Source: Platycnemis pennipes
Taxonomy: Eukaryota; Arthropoda; Insecta; Odonata; Platycnemididae
Assembly (NCBI GenBank): GCA_933228895.1
Contig: OW121854.1
Span: 53,982,609 to 54,046,608 of the forward strand
Direction: 5' to 3'
Length of the DNA stretch: 64,000 nucleotides
Part shown: positions 43,261 through 55,345 of the stretch, piece by piece
How positions within the stretch are numbered: the first letter of the stretch is position 1
How the letters are laid out: each line of letters starts with the position of its first letter
The notes under the pieces: generated by a model
Database searches by the model: none
What the model was told of the DNA's origin: nothing
Seen by the model: the letters and a program-made list of their open reading frames with translations, nothing else
Position numbers and translations under genes: made by a program

Positions 43261-44324
43261 GGGAGGAATAAATGGAAAGGTAATCTGCGATTATGAAATG
43301 TGGGGTGCATCAAGGCTTGAACTTTCGTTTTAAACTCAAGAGGCCAGCGTTAATAAGCTTGGTCAGGATGAACTACATTCATGGCAGCTGGACTATGACA
43401 GTTATAGCATGAGAGAAACATTTTTTCCAACTGTTCATTTACGCATGGTCAAAAAATCCTATTCATCCTCAATCCATCATGAAATAGAAGTGGTTTTTTT
43501 GATAAAATTAAATGTAATATTCATCCATCATACAAAATTGAGAGCCTATTTAAATTAAATGCCCTGCAGAAATGTAGCATCAAGAGAGTAAAAATGACCA
43601 GATTTCATAGGCAAGAGCATTTGGTAATAAGACTTGGCACTTGGCTTGAAGATGTTTGGTTCACTAGTTTTCAAATGTATATATCCTTTTAGTGGAAATA
43701 TAATTAGGCATGACTCACACAAAATAAATTAGTATCAAAATAGAAAAAATCGCCATATTTTATAAAATCCTTAATTATACTTGCCCTTAAATAACAAAGC
43801 AATTTTTCTCTTTAATAGAGACGGCTCCTAATTACCTGAATAAAATTTGAAATCACTAATTTTTTATGTTAATCCGTTGGTACATACTGTTAAAGTAATA
43901 AGTTTAGTTAAAATTTCAAGTTTTTTTGCTAAAACCAAGAAGAAGAAATATAATTATATTTATGGTAAAAACAGGTCATAAGTAACATTTAGCTGCATCT
44001 AGAAAGAAATTATTTTAGATGTGAACATAACTTGGTCAGTGAAGTAATAAAAGGATTGGAATTGGACTCAACGTATATTATGATATTACTAATACGGTTA
44101 AAGATGCCTATTATACAGGGTAAATTATGAAGGTAATTATAAATGTATCGACCGAAATGTTAAAGGAAAATATCTAATGAAATTGGTAGAAAATAGTGCT
44201 AAAACTAGGAAAAGAAAAGGGTATAGCCTTATCGGCAATAATAATTAGCATTTTATTTGAAATTTCAATATTTACAATGCATTTTCATAGCAATTATGAC
44301 CTGAAGAATATACTCCTCGAGGAA
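43261..44324. other. Intergenic, nothing recognised
   Basis: AT-rich, with no gene or repeat recognised. Confidence 0.45.
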
Positions 44325-44485
44325 AAACTAAATGGGCAAAATGTAAATGTAAAGACTCGCATGAGATAATTGGAGCAAGTGGTAACGGATAAGAAGGTGA
44401 ATAATTACGTGAATATTATGATGTTAGCCGATTGGGGAATCGAATAGAGATCTGCGCCAAACCAACCTAAGATTGTGACTTTTTT
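44325..44485 (+). pseudogene. LINE tail fragment, same family as 52.5 and 54.9 kb
   Basis: Degenerate end of an RTE/CFDP2-like ORF2: AAGGTGAATAATTACGTGAA, then ATGTTAGCCGATTGGGGAAT, CGAATAGAGATCTG and CCAAACCAACCTAAGATT. The same order of words occurs at 52836-52897 and 55231-55318. Only the last 50 or so codons remain and they are disrupted. Confidence 0.55.
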
Positions 44486-46149
44486 CCGGCGTTTAATTCG
44501 CTGAATGCACGTAGAGGTTACTAAGGATATGTTCCAAAATGATTTAATAGTTTCCATCTACATCATAAAACAATAGCTTATAAACATGACAAACAATGAT
44601 GGTACGTGAGCCTACGGCAGATTAAACAGCAGCCATATTCATATTCGTCGTCACAGCCACATTCTCTTTTAAATAAAAAGCAACTCTATAGCTGCATCAA
44701 ATGTTTCCTCAGTTGACAACCAGAATAGCTTGCTTTTCATTAATTAACAGAATATGTCAAAAAATCCAATATGTTTTTGCCTTACAATTAGCAGATGTGG
44801 TGTAAAGGCAGGAAAGAATTACGAACACATTATTCCTCAATATTATTTTAAAAGACTGTGGAGAGTGATTAAGCTTTCAAGGAAATAAGAATGGCAAAAT
44901 AATTTCTAGGATATCCTTCACAGTATATTTAGGTGTAACGTGTATCCATCGCTTAGAAATGAATATTCACTTTATAATTTTCAGCGTTATTTTTCCCCCT
45001 AGCACACTTACGAACTTTAAACCTATAAGTAAATTTAAGCAGCACATCGTCTCCAAAGTTAAATAAAAACTTCTTTGGCAATTGTTATATTGGCAATATT
45101 TATAGAAATACGTAAGGGCTAATACCCTAATTTCATTTCAATAGCCTCAGAAAGCATCTTGAGAGTCGCGCAAAGAAAATGTCATTCACAGCAGATAAAT
45201 CGTAACTAGATGATGCCGATGTATTTTTATAAGAAAGTAAATAGGAGGTACATTTATCCTATATTTCTTGAAAAATATGCAAATCAGCTCAACTTAAAAA
45301 AAAAGTACTCCCGAGGGTAGAGTATAGAAAGGATAGAAACATTTTTACCTGAATCTGCAAGTGGTAAATATTTTTACAATCGGGAATTTTTTAAGAGCGT
45401 TACATTTTCGATTGTGGTTCTCTATTTAAAACTTCCAATAAATCAAAATAAAGCGAGGGAACTTCAGTTCATTTCCACACCACTGTGACTCCTCTGAAAA
45501 GCATTCCTTTGCGACAAAACACGAGGGCGAGAAAAGAAATCCCGCGTTCATTTGAGTCTCCATCTAACGGTTTTCCGGTGTTTCTTTTTTCCGAAAAACA
45601 CTTTTCATTCCTCCGAGAATATAATGGATTCAGGCTCGGGGAACTGCCTTTGAAGTTGACCAAGTTTTCGCATTAATAAACTCCGGAGCAGCTTCAGTGA
45701 CGGGAGAAATAATGAACATTTTCACGTAGACAACTCAAGCAACAAGACTGATCCGAGATGGTCTTTTTATTTGCCTCGCCACGACGCAGAAAAAGTTAGC
45801 GCCTCACTAACGCTGGTGATGGAATGAAGAAGAAAAGAAAGGAATGGAAGAAGAAGGAAGAATGGGAAGCGTAGGAATGGTGATGGCATATGTTGTTGAG
45901 AGAATAGGAAGGTGTAAGTTTCAAACATCCTTGGCTTTTGGCACTTGCTGTTTAGCTGGATGGATTTTGCACCATTAGTAATAGGAGATTTTTAGATAGG
46001 TTATACACATCAGTCAGATGAGAAAAGTTGAGGAGAAACCCGGCGTTGTCTTTTACCTACTTTTAACGAAAGGGACCAAGCGGTCCAGAGTTAAAGGCGC
46101 TTTTTAATGGGTATAAAACTAGCTTTATGATACTCTTCTCACACCTCTC
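44486..46149. other. Intergenic, nothing recognised
   Basis: AT-rich, with nothing recognised. The overlapping frames at 45469-45676 on both strands are probably chance. Confidence 0.4.
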
Positions 46150-46240
46150 AACTAGGGACATGATTCCAAAGAAAAATACCACTAACAGGATTCAAACCCA
46201 AAACCAAGGTAATACATTCCACCTAAAAATATAATCCTAA
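46150..46240 (-). mobile_element. Possible SINE fragment related to 34.4 kb copy
   Basis: The minus strand reads GGTTTTGGGTTTGAATCCTG (B-box-like, plus 46184-46203) followed by TATTTTTCTTTGGAATCATG. This order parallels the B box and body of the SINE at 34380-34519. The head is not recognisable. Confidence 0.35.
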
Positions 46241-48420
46241 TAACTATTTCTATTAGGATGAATGTAAGGAATCCTGAAATTATGACTTATCCTCACCAAC
46301 ACTTTCAAAAGGGTGGTTAACCTTTCCATAGTTTTTTTTTCCTCTCAGTTAAATTCAAATCAAGAAGATGACATCAAACAAAGAAAATATTTATTTCTGT
46401 CTCTAGCTTGGTATTACATTGCTGCTAACTTATTAGGGGGCAAAAACCCCATTGCTCCTTATCCTTTCGGAGGATGGGGCACTAAAATTGAGATGCTCTC
46501 CCACTGAAGGTGGAACATTCTCTCCAAAACGGCAATCATAAAGGGAAATGCATAATATTAAAAAAATCCATGGAGGTCAGAACTCAATACAGGATACTTA
46601 TGCACGCTACACCACAGGTGACATTGAAACCATAATGGAACTGAATGGGATGGATTAGGCTCCTCGTTGTTTGCCCAAAACGTTGCGTTCTACAGATGCA
46701 GTCTCCTAAGGAGACTGCATGTCTACAAAAAAATACCTACTGTAATTGCACACACATTTCATCGCAGGTCCTAAGCTCATCTTCGTATGGCTAGGAATGA
46801 GATTAACCTGCAATAGTTGTACTGTCCACCCATACTCGTACTTAATGTATCTACACTAATTAACATCACTTGTTTCAGCACCCATGGCGTCACCAACAAA
46901 TTTACTCTCAGTCAGAGAGAAAGTATACAGAAAGAGGGGGAATTGAAAAACCAATATGGGAAGGATTTGTAAAGAGAGTTTGGTTTATGGTGAAAAACAG
47001 TGTATCTTATGATGGGAGCCATACCGGACGATTAAGAATTTTGGGAGTGTGTTCAACGAGCATGTGAAGCTGGGAATGAGATTCTTGTGAACATATGAGG
47101 AAAGAGGGAAATAGTATTAGCTTGGGTTGTCAGCTAGATAATGATAGAATAAGGGAGTGAACAACAAATCCCACAAAGCTTAAAAGTTTCATTTTATAGT
47201 CCTTAACCTTCATGCCCTCTCCACTGCCCTAACGTCCCCTTTTTGCCCTATACAGGATCTTCATATTGAAGTCTGTGTAATGGGACTCCTCTATCAAATG
47301 CTTTTCAAGATATAATTTGAAATTATTGTTTGTCAAGCACTTCTTGTGTTAGGATTTTAAACCTATGCTGCATATTTGTAAACTCAAAATATAAATGGGC
47401 AGTACAACTAGCAGAGTTTAAGTTAATCCCTAAAATTCTATCCTAAAACTTAAAGCCAGATACGTTAAATTTTTTTCTAAGGCGATTGAAGGAAAGTAAT
47501 AAAGCATTTGATCCTCATGGGGTGTTCTTCTTTTATTACAATTCTCAAAACTGGTTCAATTTTAACTACGTACTTGACGGCCTTAGGGTGATTGCGCACA
47601 TAATTATGCTTGCTTGGCTCATTTTAGTAATGAATAACATTACTCATCTTACTGTCATTAGTTTTCCGTGTGAAAAATCATCATCCGTTCGCATTGGAGT
47701 AGCAACCCCGTATTTCCATGCGAAACAAGGTGGCCGACCTTGCTTCTCATGTCCTTCGTGATGCCAACTCTAGTGGATTATAACCTCCTTAAAAAGTTTG
47801 CCACTGCCGAGCTACGAACTGGGATCCCAGGAATGGAATACCATCACTCCATCACACGAACTTAGCACTCGGATAATCGTGTGGGAAATGGTGACAGAAG
47901 GTAAGAATAACTGGGGGGATAGATGAGGCACGATAAGCGCTGGATTTAAAGAGGCAATAGCGTTACGTAATTATTTGGTTTGGTTGGTGTTTTTTATTTT
48001 CAAAGAAAGCCTCGTTCGCTTTGTCACCGCAGTATTGCACAGAGTGGCTTAACCGCAAAGGCATTTAGGAGTTGAGAGGAAGAGGAGTAGAAAAGTTTGG
48101 GAGGACCTACGGCTTGCAGGGCGAAAATCACCTCGTCTCTCCTTCGTGGCGACAAAGGTCGGCGGTCCGGATAACTCATTGGCAGATCGGGTAACCAGGA
48201 AAGAGGAAAGAGGGAGAGGACAGTATACTCACCTAACTTGGATGCTTCGATGGGTTAGAAACGTCGCAGAGAGATAAAGGTAATTTTTGGTCAATCAGGG
48301 CGCGTTTCACGGGTGAAGTGGAATTAAATCACCATTTACTTTAGTTATGAGGGCGAAATTTGAGTACAATTTGGCTACAGTGTTTAACTCATTAATTCCT
48401 AAAATATCGCCATTGCAACA
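46241..48420. other. Intergenic, with one strong hairpin
   Basis: No gene was recognised. A perfect 11-bp inverted repeat with a 3-base loop lies at 46696-46720. Open frames at 46870-47067 and 47486-47761 have no recognisable features. Confidence 0.4.
46696..46720. repeat. Perfect 11-bp stem hairpin
   Basis: ATGCAGTCTCC, loop TAA, GGAGACTGCAT. The stem is perfect. It is too short to be a typical microRNA precursor, and no U-run or gene end is next to it. Confidence 0.8.
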
Positions 48421-48560
48421 ATAATAATAGTGTTTATTACTCCATATTATATACATAACAAAAACATAAAAATATAAGGAGCTTTAGGTAACCTAGAAGG
48501 CGGACCTGTGTTTAGGTTACCATCATTAAATAATAATAATCTTCCATGCATTAGTTTATA
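48421..48560 (-). mobile_element. Truncated LINE 3' UTR with stem-loop
   Basis: On the minus strand the sequence ends GGAGTAATAAACACTATTATTATTG, a polyadenylation-like signal plus ATT repeat tail. Upstream is a perfect 9-bp stem, GGTAACCTA (48487-48495) with TAGGTTACC (48513-48521), the kind of 3' hairpin used by some LINE reverse transcriptases. No coding part was recognised. Confidence 0.4.
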
Positions 48561-51500
48561 AATGAAAAAACTACATCGGTTACCTCTTGATAATATGTGT
48601 AACAGCAACGATACACTTTATCATCCCTAAAATTCGAAATGACTTATTTTTAAGCTTCAAAGTGTTCAAATAGTGAAAAAAAACCAATATTTTATAGTTT
48701 TACGACTTATTTCATTTAAAGTATCTTAATTCAGTCTGAACTGTGGAACACCCTTTAAATATCTTTTTTTTTTAAAGCGAGCAAAAAAAAATTCATTCTG
48801 CATTCACTACTGGTCAGGAATAAGCACCTCAAGAAAAAATAAATAAAAGAATGGATACCAAAAGGCGCTCTCACTTTTAGGAGATATCAGTCCTGAAATG
48901 TTATAATATTGGAAATAGAGCTGGCTAGAAAGAGGGATTCTAATCAATGGAAGAAACATGACAAATGGCAAACACAGATGCTATCTTAATCACAATTTAT
49001 ATATTGGGAAAAAGAGAGGGTGAATGTTATGAAGGTACATCCATCATTTATCTTTGCTTTGAAACAAAAATAACCGCTAAAGATCCCTTGGTGAAATAAA
49101 ATGCAAAAAATATGCTCTCATCATGGCTATCTTTGGAAACGATTTTCGTGAAAATACTATATTAATTTATTATATATCGTAAAATATTTCCTACGGGATT
49201 TTTACAAAGAAAAATACCCCAAAACTAGGATTTTATAACTTCCACTATTCATATGTAATATTTACCGTATAAATTTCGCTACATCCACGGATATTCCTTG
49301 AAAGAATTTTTACCAGAAGCATAATGTGGGGATTGAATAAAGAATTACAGTATCCTAAAACTAAAACGGGACATAGAAGTGCCCTAACGATGCGTCTATC
49401 TAAAACCAGGCCCCTTTAAAAGCATAAAATCAAAATTACACTAATCAGGCGATAAATATATTTTTTCACATTTGGAGAAAGTTCTATGCTCTGACAGAAT
49501 TCAAAGAAGATCGTGTGACTACACTGAATACACTCAGCAAAATAATTTTAGAATCCAAACACCAGATTCTGGTTTGATATGAACGTAACCCGAAGTAGGG
49601 GTAAATACATCGTGAGTCCACATTGACCTTGCCACAAAACGGAAGAGATGAAACCACACACACTATCCCAATTTCACGAGGCACTGACCGCAAGCCATTA
49701 TAATTGATCGAGACATTGAATATACAATTTGGAGTGCCCGACGCAAACGACGAATAGCCATCCAATTATATCTAACAGCTAGCGGTTTGTTATTCCGGGA
49801 AAACGTGATATCTTTTTCGGTGTGTGTTCCTCAGGCGGAGATCAGGGCATCGGAGTGGAATCGCATCCCAGAAGTGGACGCAAAAAAGTGATAGAACTTC
49901 CCACAGAGAGGTCAAGGATAAAGTTATACGGCTATGTGCGTGCGGTTTCGAACAGATTCATTGCCCCTATGATGGAACCATCGGATAATTGCGGAGAAAT
50001 AAAATCTGGGAAGCTAGATTTTGACCGATAACGACTCTAATGGTGGGTGCAGTTTGGAAAATTGGCTGCATGAGAATACTAACTGAAAGTAAAAAGGACT
50101 GAAATAAGGATATTTATTAGGATAGGATTTATGTGGTGGTTATTGTATTGTGCTGCATCCCAACGGCCTGGATTCGAACATTTACATAGACTATCTGATT
50201 TCCCACATATCCTAAAATGACCGAAGTTACTTAAGCTGTCGGTCACCTATCTTAAATAGACTCTACCACTATGGTATTGGCAGGGAAGCAGGAAGGGTCT
50301 ATGTACAGGCAACGACCCTATGTCGCGAAGAAAGAAAATAATAGGATGAATACCTGGTGGTCGAATGAAGTAAGACTGATCGGGTCGTTGGGGCTAGTTG
50401 CTTACCTACACAAAGTGGGATGAGAGAAGGATGTTCATGTGTGAAAAGACGTATATATAATCCGGATGGAAATGAACAGCAGAGCTAAGGTGACGACGGA
50501 GGAAAGTTGGAGATAGGAGAGTGTATTTTGGCATGGCTGGCAGTAGTGGTCCCATCAAAAAACGACTACAGACGGTAGAGCAGGAAAGAGAATACGATAG
50601 GGAAGACGAGGCATGAGTCGAAGGCGTGAAATGGGTTCGTAGCCGTACACTATGGCGCCATCGGTCCCTTTCGCATTTCTCTCGCCGTAACGGGTGGGCC
50701 AGGAAACGGTTTTTTTTCGGAGTTAAGAGTCAGAGGCGGTGAATGTGCGCGTGGAAAGCAGAGAAGAGCGGCGGTATATGCGCGGCATGCCTTGCTCTTG
50801 TACAAACACACACGCACGAGGAGTATTTTTTTTATTTGCTCGTTCCCGCGAAAAACAGTAAATGAGAGATCAGGTTGATGGATAGATCTGGGTGAAAGGA
50901 TACATTGGGTTTGGCATGGAAGAGAATTTCTCATTCGTTTGGCGGATAAATAGACAGTATTATAGAGGGTAAGTGCAAAACATGGTTGTGGTCTTCAATT
51001 ATGATTTTTAGCAGGGATTTTAATGATATAAACATCTACATAATAAGCTACTTGCCGTCACAGGACCTGATGGGAGGGATGGTTGGTCACCAATCGTGAG
51101 GCTGTCATTTTTCTGTACACAAAATTCTGTTTTCTAACAATGGGTTTTTCTTCAAATTTTATGAGAAAGCATTATAATTTGTTTACTTTGAGGTGGGGCA
51201 TTGTTCATGCGAAAACCAGATTCCTGCACCATTCCGTACAGCAAGCAGTGTATCGTCCCTAATTTGTCATTTCGGTATCGTTAGACTATGCAAAGGGCAG
51301 ATATATGATTGAAGTGTCAAATTAGGGTTCATTTTAAATGTATTTATCAATTAAATTAAATAAATTAAAGCAATCTTACAAAGTTACGGAAAAATACTAT
51401 TCAACATCGGTAGTTGTTTTGGGACTCGTGGAAACTATTAAGGAGAGAAAAGGCGATGTTAAACCTTGGATTGATGTAAGCATATTCTGAACGAAATAAG

Positions 51501-51722
51501 CATATGGTGTAATGTCCAACTGAAAATACTTTGTACTAAACATTAAAAGTTCTTCACAGAAGTGTGCATCAGCGTTATTAAGTCAAATCAACATCTCCAT
51601 GCACTAGGCATGGCAGCATCAGTAGCTCCTAGTGTCAGTCTTGGATTTTTATTTGCACCAACGCCTAAAGCTATGTCGCGCCGTCTAATCTAAGATTTTA
51701 ATTCAAGAACGAACACAACATC
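48561..51722. other. Intergenic, nothing recognised
   Basis: AT-rich, with a G-rich patch at 50340-50640. A weak B-box-like word (CTGGATTCGAACATTT near 50168) was not enough to call a SINE. Confidence 0.4.
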
Positions 51723-51797
51723 CATAGGTGGGACTCTAACCCACAACCTTTGGGTGACAAGGTGGGATCATTTACAACCGTAATACTACGGCTAGCT
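51723..51797 (-). mobile_element. tRNA-like SINE head
   Basis: The minus strand reads GAAGCTAGCCGTAGTATTACGG (A-box region) through GGTTGTGGGTTAGAGTCCCACC (B-box region, plus 51727-51748). Spacing fits a tRNA-derived head of about 75 nt. B-box changes (TTAGAGTCC for TTCGAATCC) argue against a working tRNA. No clear body was recognised. Confidence 0.45.
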
Positions 51798-52506
51798 TCA
51801 GTTACATCTTTCATTCCCGAAAGAATGGGATTCGACCATGGGCAGAGGACAAAGGGCAGATTTTTTTCAGAGGAAATCGATTGCTACTTATATTCCTTGT
51901 GAAACAAGACCTAATCCTTCGTCAGATGGGACATTAGACTGTTAACTCCTTGGTATTCTACGGTAAGGAGTTGCCAGTGTAGAGATTTATTTCAAATTTC
52001 CTCTTGAACTCCCTCAATTTTTCCCTCCACTATAAACTTAACCTCAATTTCACTCCTAATATCAACTCCAATCATCTCTACACAGGATGATTGACGACTA
52101 TGATAATGATATCAACAACTAACGACTCTTTGGGTACAAAAATCCTGGTAAATAATTTAGAATGTGTTTAACTAATGTAGCATGGTTTCAAAAATGTCAG
52201 AGTAATTGGTAATGTATGAATGAAAAAATTGTAACACCTCTTAAAAGGCACACATGAAATATGCGATCGTAATATGATCATTTTTTTCATTTATTTGCGA
52301 ATTCTTATTTATTTATCGAAAACCATGATATGATGTTTTGCTTAAAGAAAGTTTCTCCGTGGACACTAGTGCCTTCAGTTGGAAGTTATCTGAAATATAG
52401 AGTGAAACATTAAAAAATATTATCCGGGTTTTGTCCATTATATGACATTCTGTATTATTTTGGCCTAATTAAATTAAATGTTTGTAGATACATCTAGAGC
52501 ATCATA
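51798..52506. other. Intergenic, nothing recognised
   Basis: No gene or repeat was recognised. Confidence 0.45.
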
Positions 52507-52925
52507 TCACTATATGGCAGCGAAGCATGGACAAAAACAGTAGCAGAGAAGTCCAGGCTGGAAGCATTTTAAATGCGGTGCTACCGAAGAATGATGAAGA
52601 TAAAATCGATCGACCTAGTGACAAACGCAGAATTCATAATAAGAGTGGGAGAGAAGAGACCTCTAGTGTAAACCCTAAAAAGAAGACGGGACAACTTAAT
52701 TGGCCACACCTTAAAATACGGTGGTCTGATGAAGACAATCGTCGAGGGAAAAATGAACGGGAAGAATGGAAAAGGCAGGCCTCGTACGTGGTATATGGAG
52801 CAATTTGTGAAAGATGAAAAAGAGAGGATCTACGTAAATATTAAGAGGTTGGCCGATAGAAGAATCGAGTGGAGGGCTTCGTTAAAACAATCCTAGGATA
52901 GTTGACCGAAAATGATGATGAAAAA
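52507..52925 (+). pseudogene. LINE ORF2 C-terminal fragment (frameshifted)
   Basis: Plus-strand sequence from 52510 encodes, across at least three frame changes and stops, the C-terminal block of an RTE/CFDP2-like reverse transcriptase. In order: YGSEAWTKTVAEKSRLEAF, RCYRRMMKIKSIDLVTNAE, VGEKRPLV, then KRLADRRIEWRASLKQS just before the stop near 52895. The copy ends GATGATGA (52912-52919), a typical short 3' tail. It is 5'-truncated and non-functional. Confidence 0.8.
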
Positions 52926-54540
52926 TAAATGCTGCAGTGCATATACATATTTCTCGCCGGAAAATAAGTTTGTCTACTCCTTTATTTCCGGAGATTCATC
53001 AAAAGTTATTTTTTCGTTTATAAAATCACACCGCTTCATATTCTATCTCAGATATTCATTAACAAATTTTGAGAACTGTTTCTGTTCGAAACGCTAAACT
53101 AAGACTCGATAATCATTCTGCAAATAGTTTTTAAATAAAACAACGCTTACATTTTAATCAAAGAATCACCCTTTGAATGTAGAAAATGATACATGATTCA
53201 GCAGAATATATAGGGTTGAACAGGATGAGGAGATGGAAGCAAGTTTTCACTCATCAAAAAAGCTACACCTACCGGCTAATAGAGTGAAATGGATCCATAA
53301 AAAGAAACATCTAGAGCAGACTGAGGTGAATTCCATGAATCAGAGAACAGGAAGCAAGCAAGTCCTAATATCCAAGCTAGTTTCCACTTCTCAACATATA
53401 GCATGCGATCCATTAGTCGTGGTGGAGCAAGACAGGAAAAAATCATCTCCATTCTCGATAGGATTGAACAGGCACTGAATATTTTGAGTGACGCATCACG
53501 CACGGCATGTATGCATTTCTGATAACATCTATCTACGGCGCAGAACTCGTTCCGCCGAGCACTTTGCATTAAGACGTGGTAGGTGTCGCATTCGCAGGGC
53601 ATCAAAACAAGACTCAGATGCAACCCTTTCCTTGGCAGGCGGAGGAAGATTACTACGAGCACTCCCAGGACCACATTAAGATGATCGGGAAAAATAGCAA
53701 AAGGGGGGAAAGAAGAGATAGACCCAGAGCGGCGGGCGCTCCGGGAGTTAATTACACTACTCCTCAAAGATTTACGTCCTTCCGTTTCCCTTCCCCAACG
53801 ATTAGGGTAACGAGCAGAAGACCGAAGATCTTTTGTACTTTCCTCCTTTCACGGTTCGACAGTCACTACTCGAAGAAAAAAAAGAGACCCCACCAATGAT
53901 TAACTTTCAATTATCCTTCCCCGCGCAATTATTTTTTCCCCCTTAAGAGGGTGAGAAAGTCTTTAAAAGGGCTTAATCATGCGAGGAAGGGGCAACGGAT
54001 TGGTGGGGCTGGGGGTTAGCCGGCATTAAGTTTCGGAAGGCGTTGGAGGGTGGACGTGGGCGGACGTTCAGATCGGTGGAATGGGATGGCGTTGGCGAAA
54101 GAAGAGTGGGAGGGGCCGTAAGAGGTCGAGGGACTGGGGCTTGGGGAGATAGGGTTGGAAGAGAAGCATTGATTAACGCCTTCGCTCCTCCGAAGTAAGG
54201 GGTGTGGTTATAGTGGGATAGTTGAGATGCGGTGGACTTCATGGGTGCATAAATGAGGGATACGGTCGGAAAATAGCATTACCTCGGCCACGATGCTCGA
54301 TATTCATGCAAAATAATATGGTACTGAACTTTAAGAGATGGTTATGTAGTTGTATTGTGCAGAGTGAACTGAACCGGAAGTTAAACAAATTTTTGATGAT
54401 TGATTTGATGCAAGCTGCAATATAGTTATAACAAGCTATGAAAATACCACAAGAATATCCTTTTACGTATTTTATAAGGGTTCAAATTGGCATTTTATGT
54501 CCTATGATGAAATCAAGATACTTTAATGATGGTTATAGTT
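52926..54540. other. Intergenic, with GC-rich block 53560-54240
   Basis: The 163-codon minus frame at 53276-53767 resembles no known protein. The block at 53985-54170 is G-rich on the plus strand. No repeats or genes were recognised. Confidence 0.4.
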
Positions 54541-54600
54541 TTCAGGTTGGGGAACTGAACTGCCAACCCAAATATTGTGGATTCGAATCCTGGCGAGAAT
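54541..54600 (+). mobile_element. Possible tRNA-like SINE fragment
   Basis: A B-box-like GTGGATTCGAATCCTGG (54577-54593) follows TTCAGGTTGGGGAACTGAAC. The A box is poorly conserved, so this may be a decayed SINE head or coincidence. Confidence 0.3.
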
Positions 54601-54928
54601 AAACCTTTAATATTTTACACAATTAGAGTTAGAAATTGACTCCAAGTAGAAATAGTGGGATATGACCCAAGTAGTTGTATGAGTTTACATAGTTTCTTTC
54701 TCCTCTTATGTCCATTGAGCGTATAAAATATGGAACGACTAAATTATAATACGATCTAGTCTCTTGAAAATTAGTGAACAACATACCAAACTAATATATA
54801 AATCCTAAGTCAGTAGAATAATTTGGTAAAAAAGAGAATTTAAATTAGAAAAGAATATACGTATGGCTGGAAATAATAGTGTGGAAGGCAAGAGAGCATC
54901 ATTTGACGTTATATATAGGGCATGTTTC

Positions 54929-55345
54929 TTTATGGCCATGAGATATAGGTATTAGCAAAAAATCAAAGCCCAAAGCATTCTAAATGTTGTGCTACTAAAG
55001 AATGATAAAGATAAAATGGACCAACTAGGTTACATGCGAAGAGATACTAATGAGTGTGGTATGTACAGTAAACTGCTCAAAGTTTTCAAAGGGAGTACGG
55101 GACGACTTAATAAGAAATGTAAAGACGCAGAATACCTGATGAATACAATCTTTGTTGGAAAAATGAATGCGGACAATAGAATATAAAGGAATCGAATGAG
55201 ATATAATTAGCAATTAGTGAGAAGGTGAAGGGTTGAGAAGGTGAATTATTGCGTAAATATGAAGAGGTTAGGCATTAGAATTATTGAGTGGATAACTGCA
55301 TCAAACCAACATTAGGATTATCGGCTGTAAACGATTATGATATAC
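54929..55345 (+). pseudogene. LINE ORF2 C-terminal fragment, decayed
   Basis: A second copy related to 52507-52925, more degraded. Recognisable words are TATGGCCATGAGATATAGG (YG-E start), GCAAAAAATCAAAGC, TGTGCTACTAAAGAATGAT, GGGAGTACGGGACGACTTAAT, and the tail GTAAATATGAAGAGGTTAGG with GAGTGGATAACTGCATCAAA. Many stops and frameshifts. Only the C-terminal 130 or so codons are covered. Confidence 0.65.

Noticed and set aside
50150..50230. B-box-like word as a SINE
   Set aside because: No A box at the expected distance and no recognisable body.
52728..52760. CTGATGA...GGGAAAAA as a hammerhead core
   Set aside because: It lies inside LINE coding sequence and the flanking stems are missing.
53276..53767. 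163-codon minus-strand frame
   Set aside because: No recognisable family; an opposite-strand frame overlaps.
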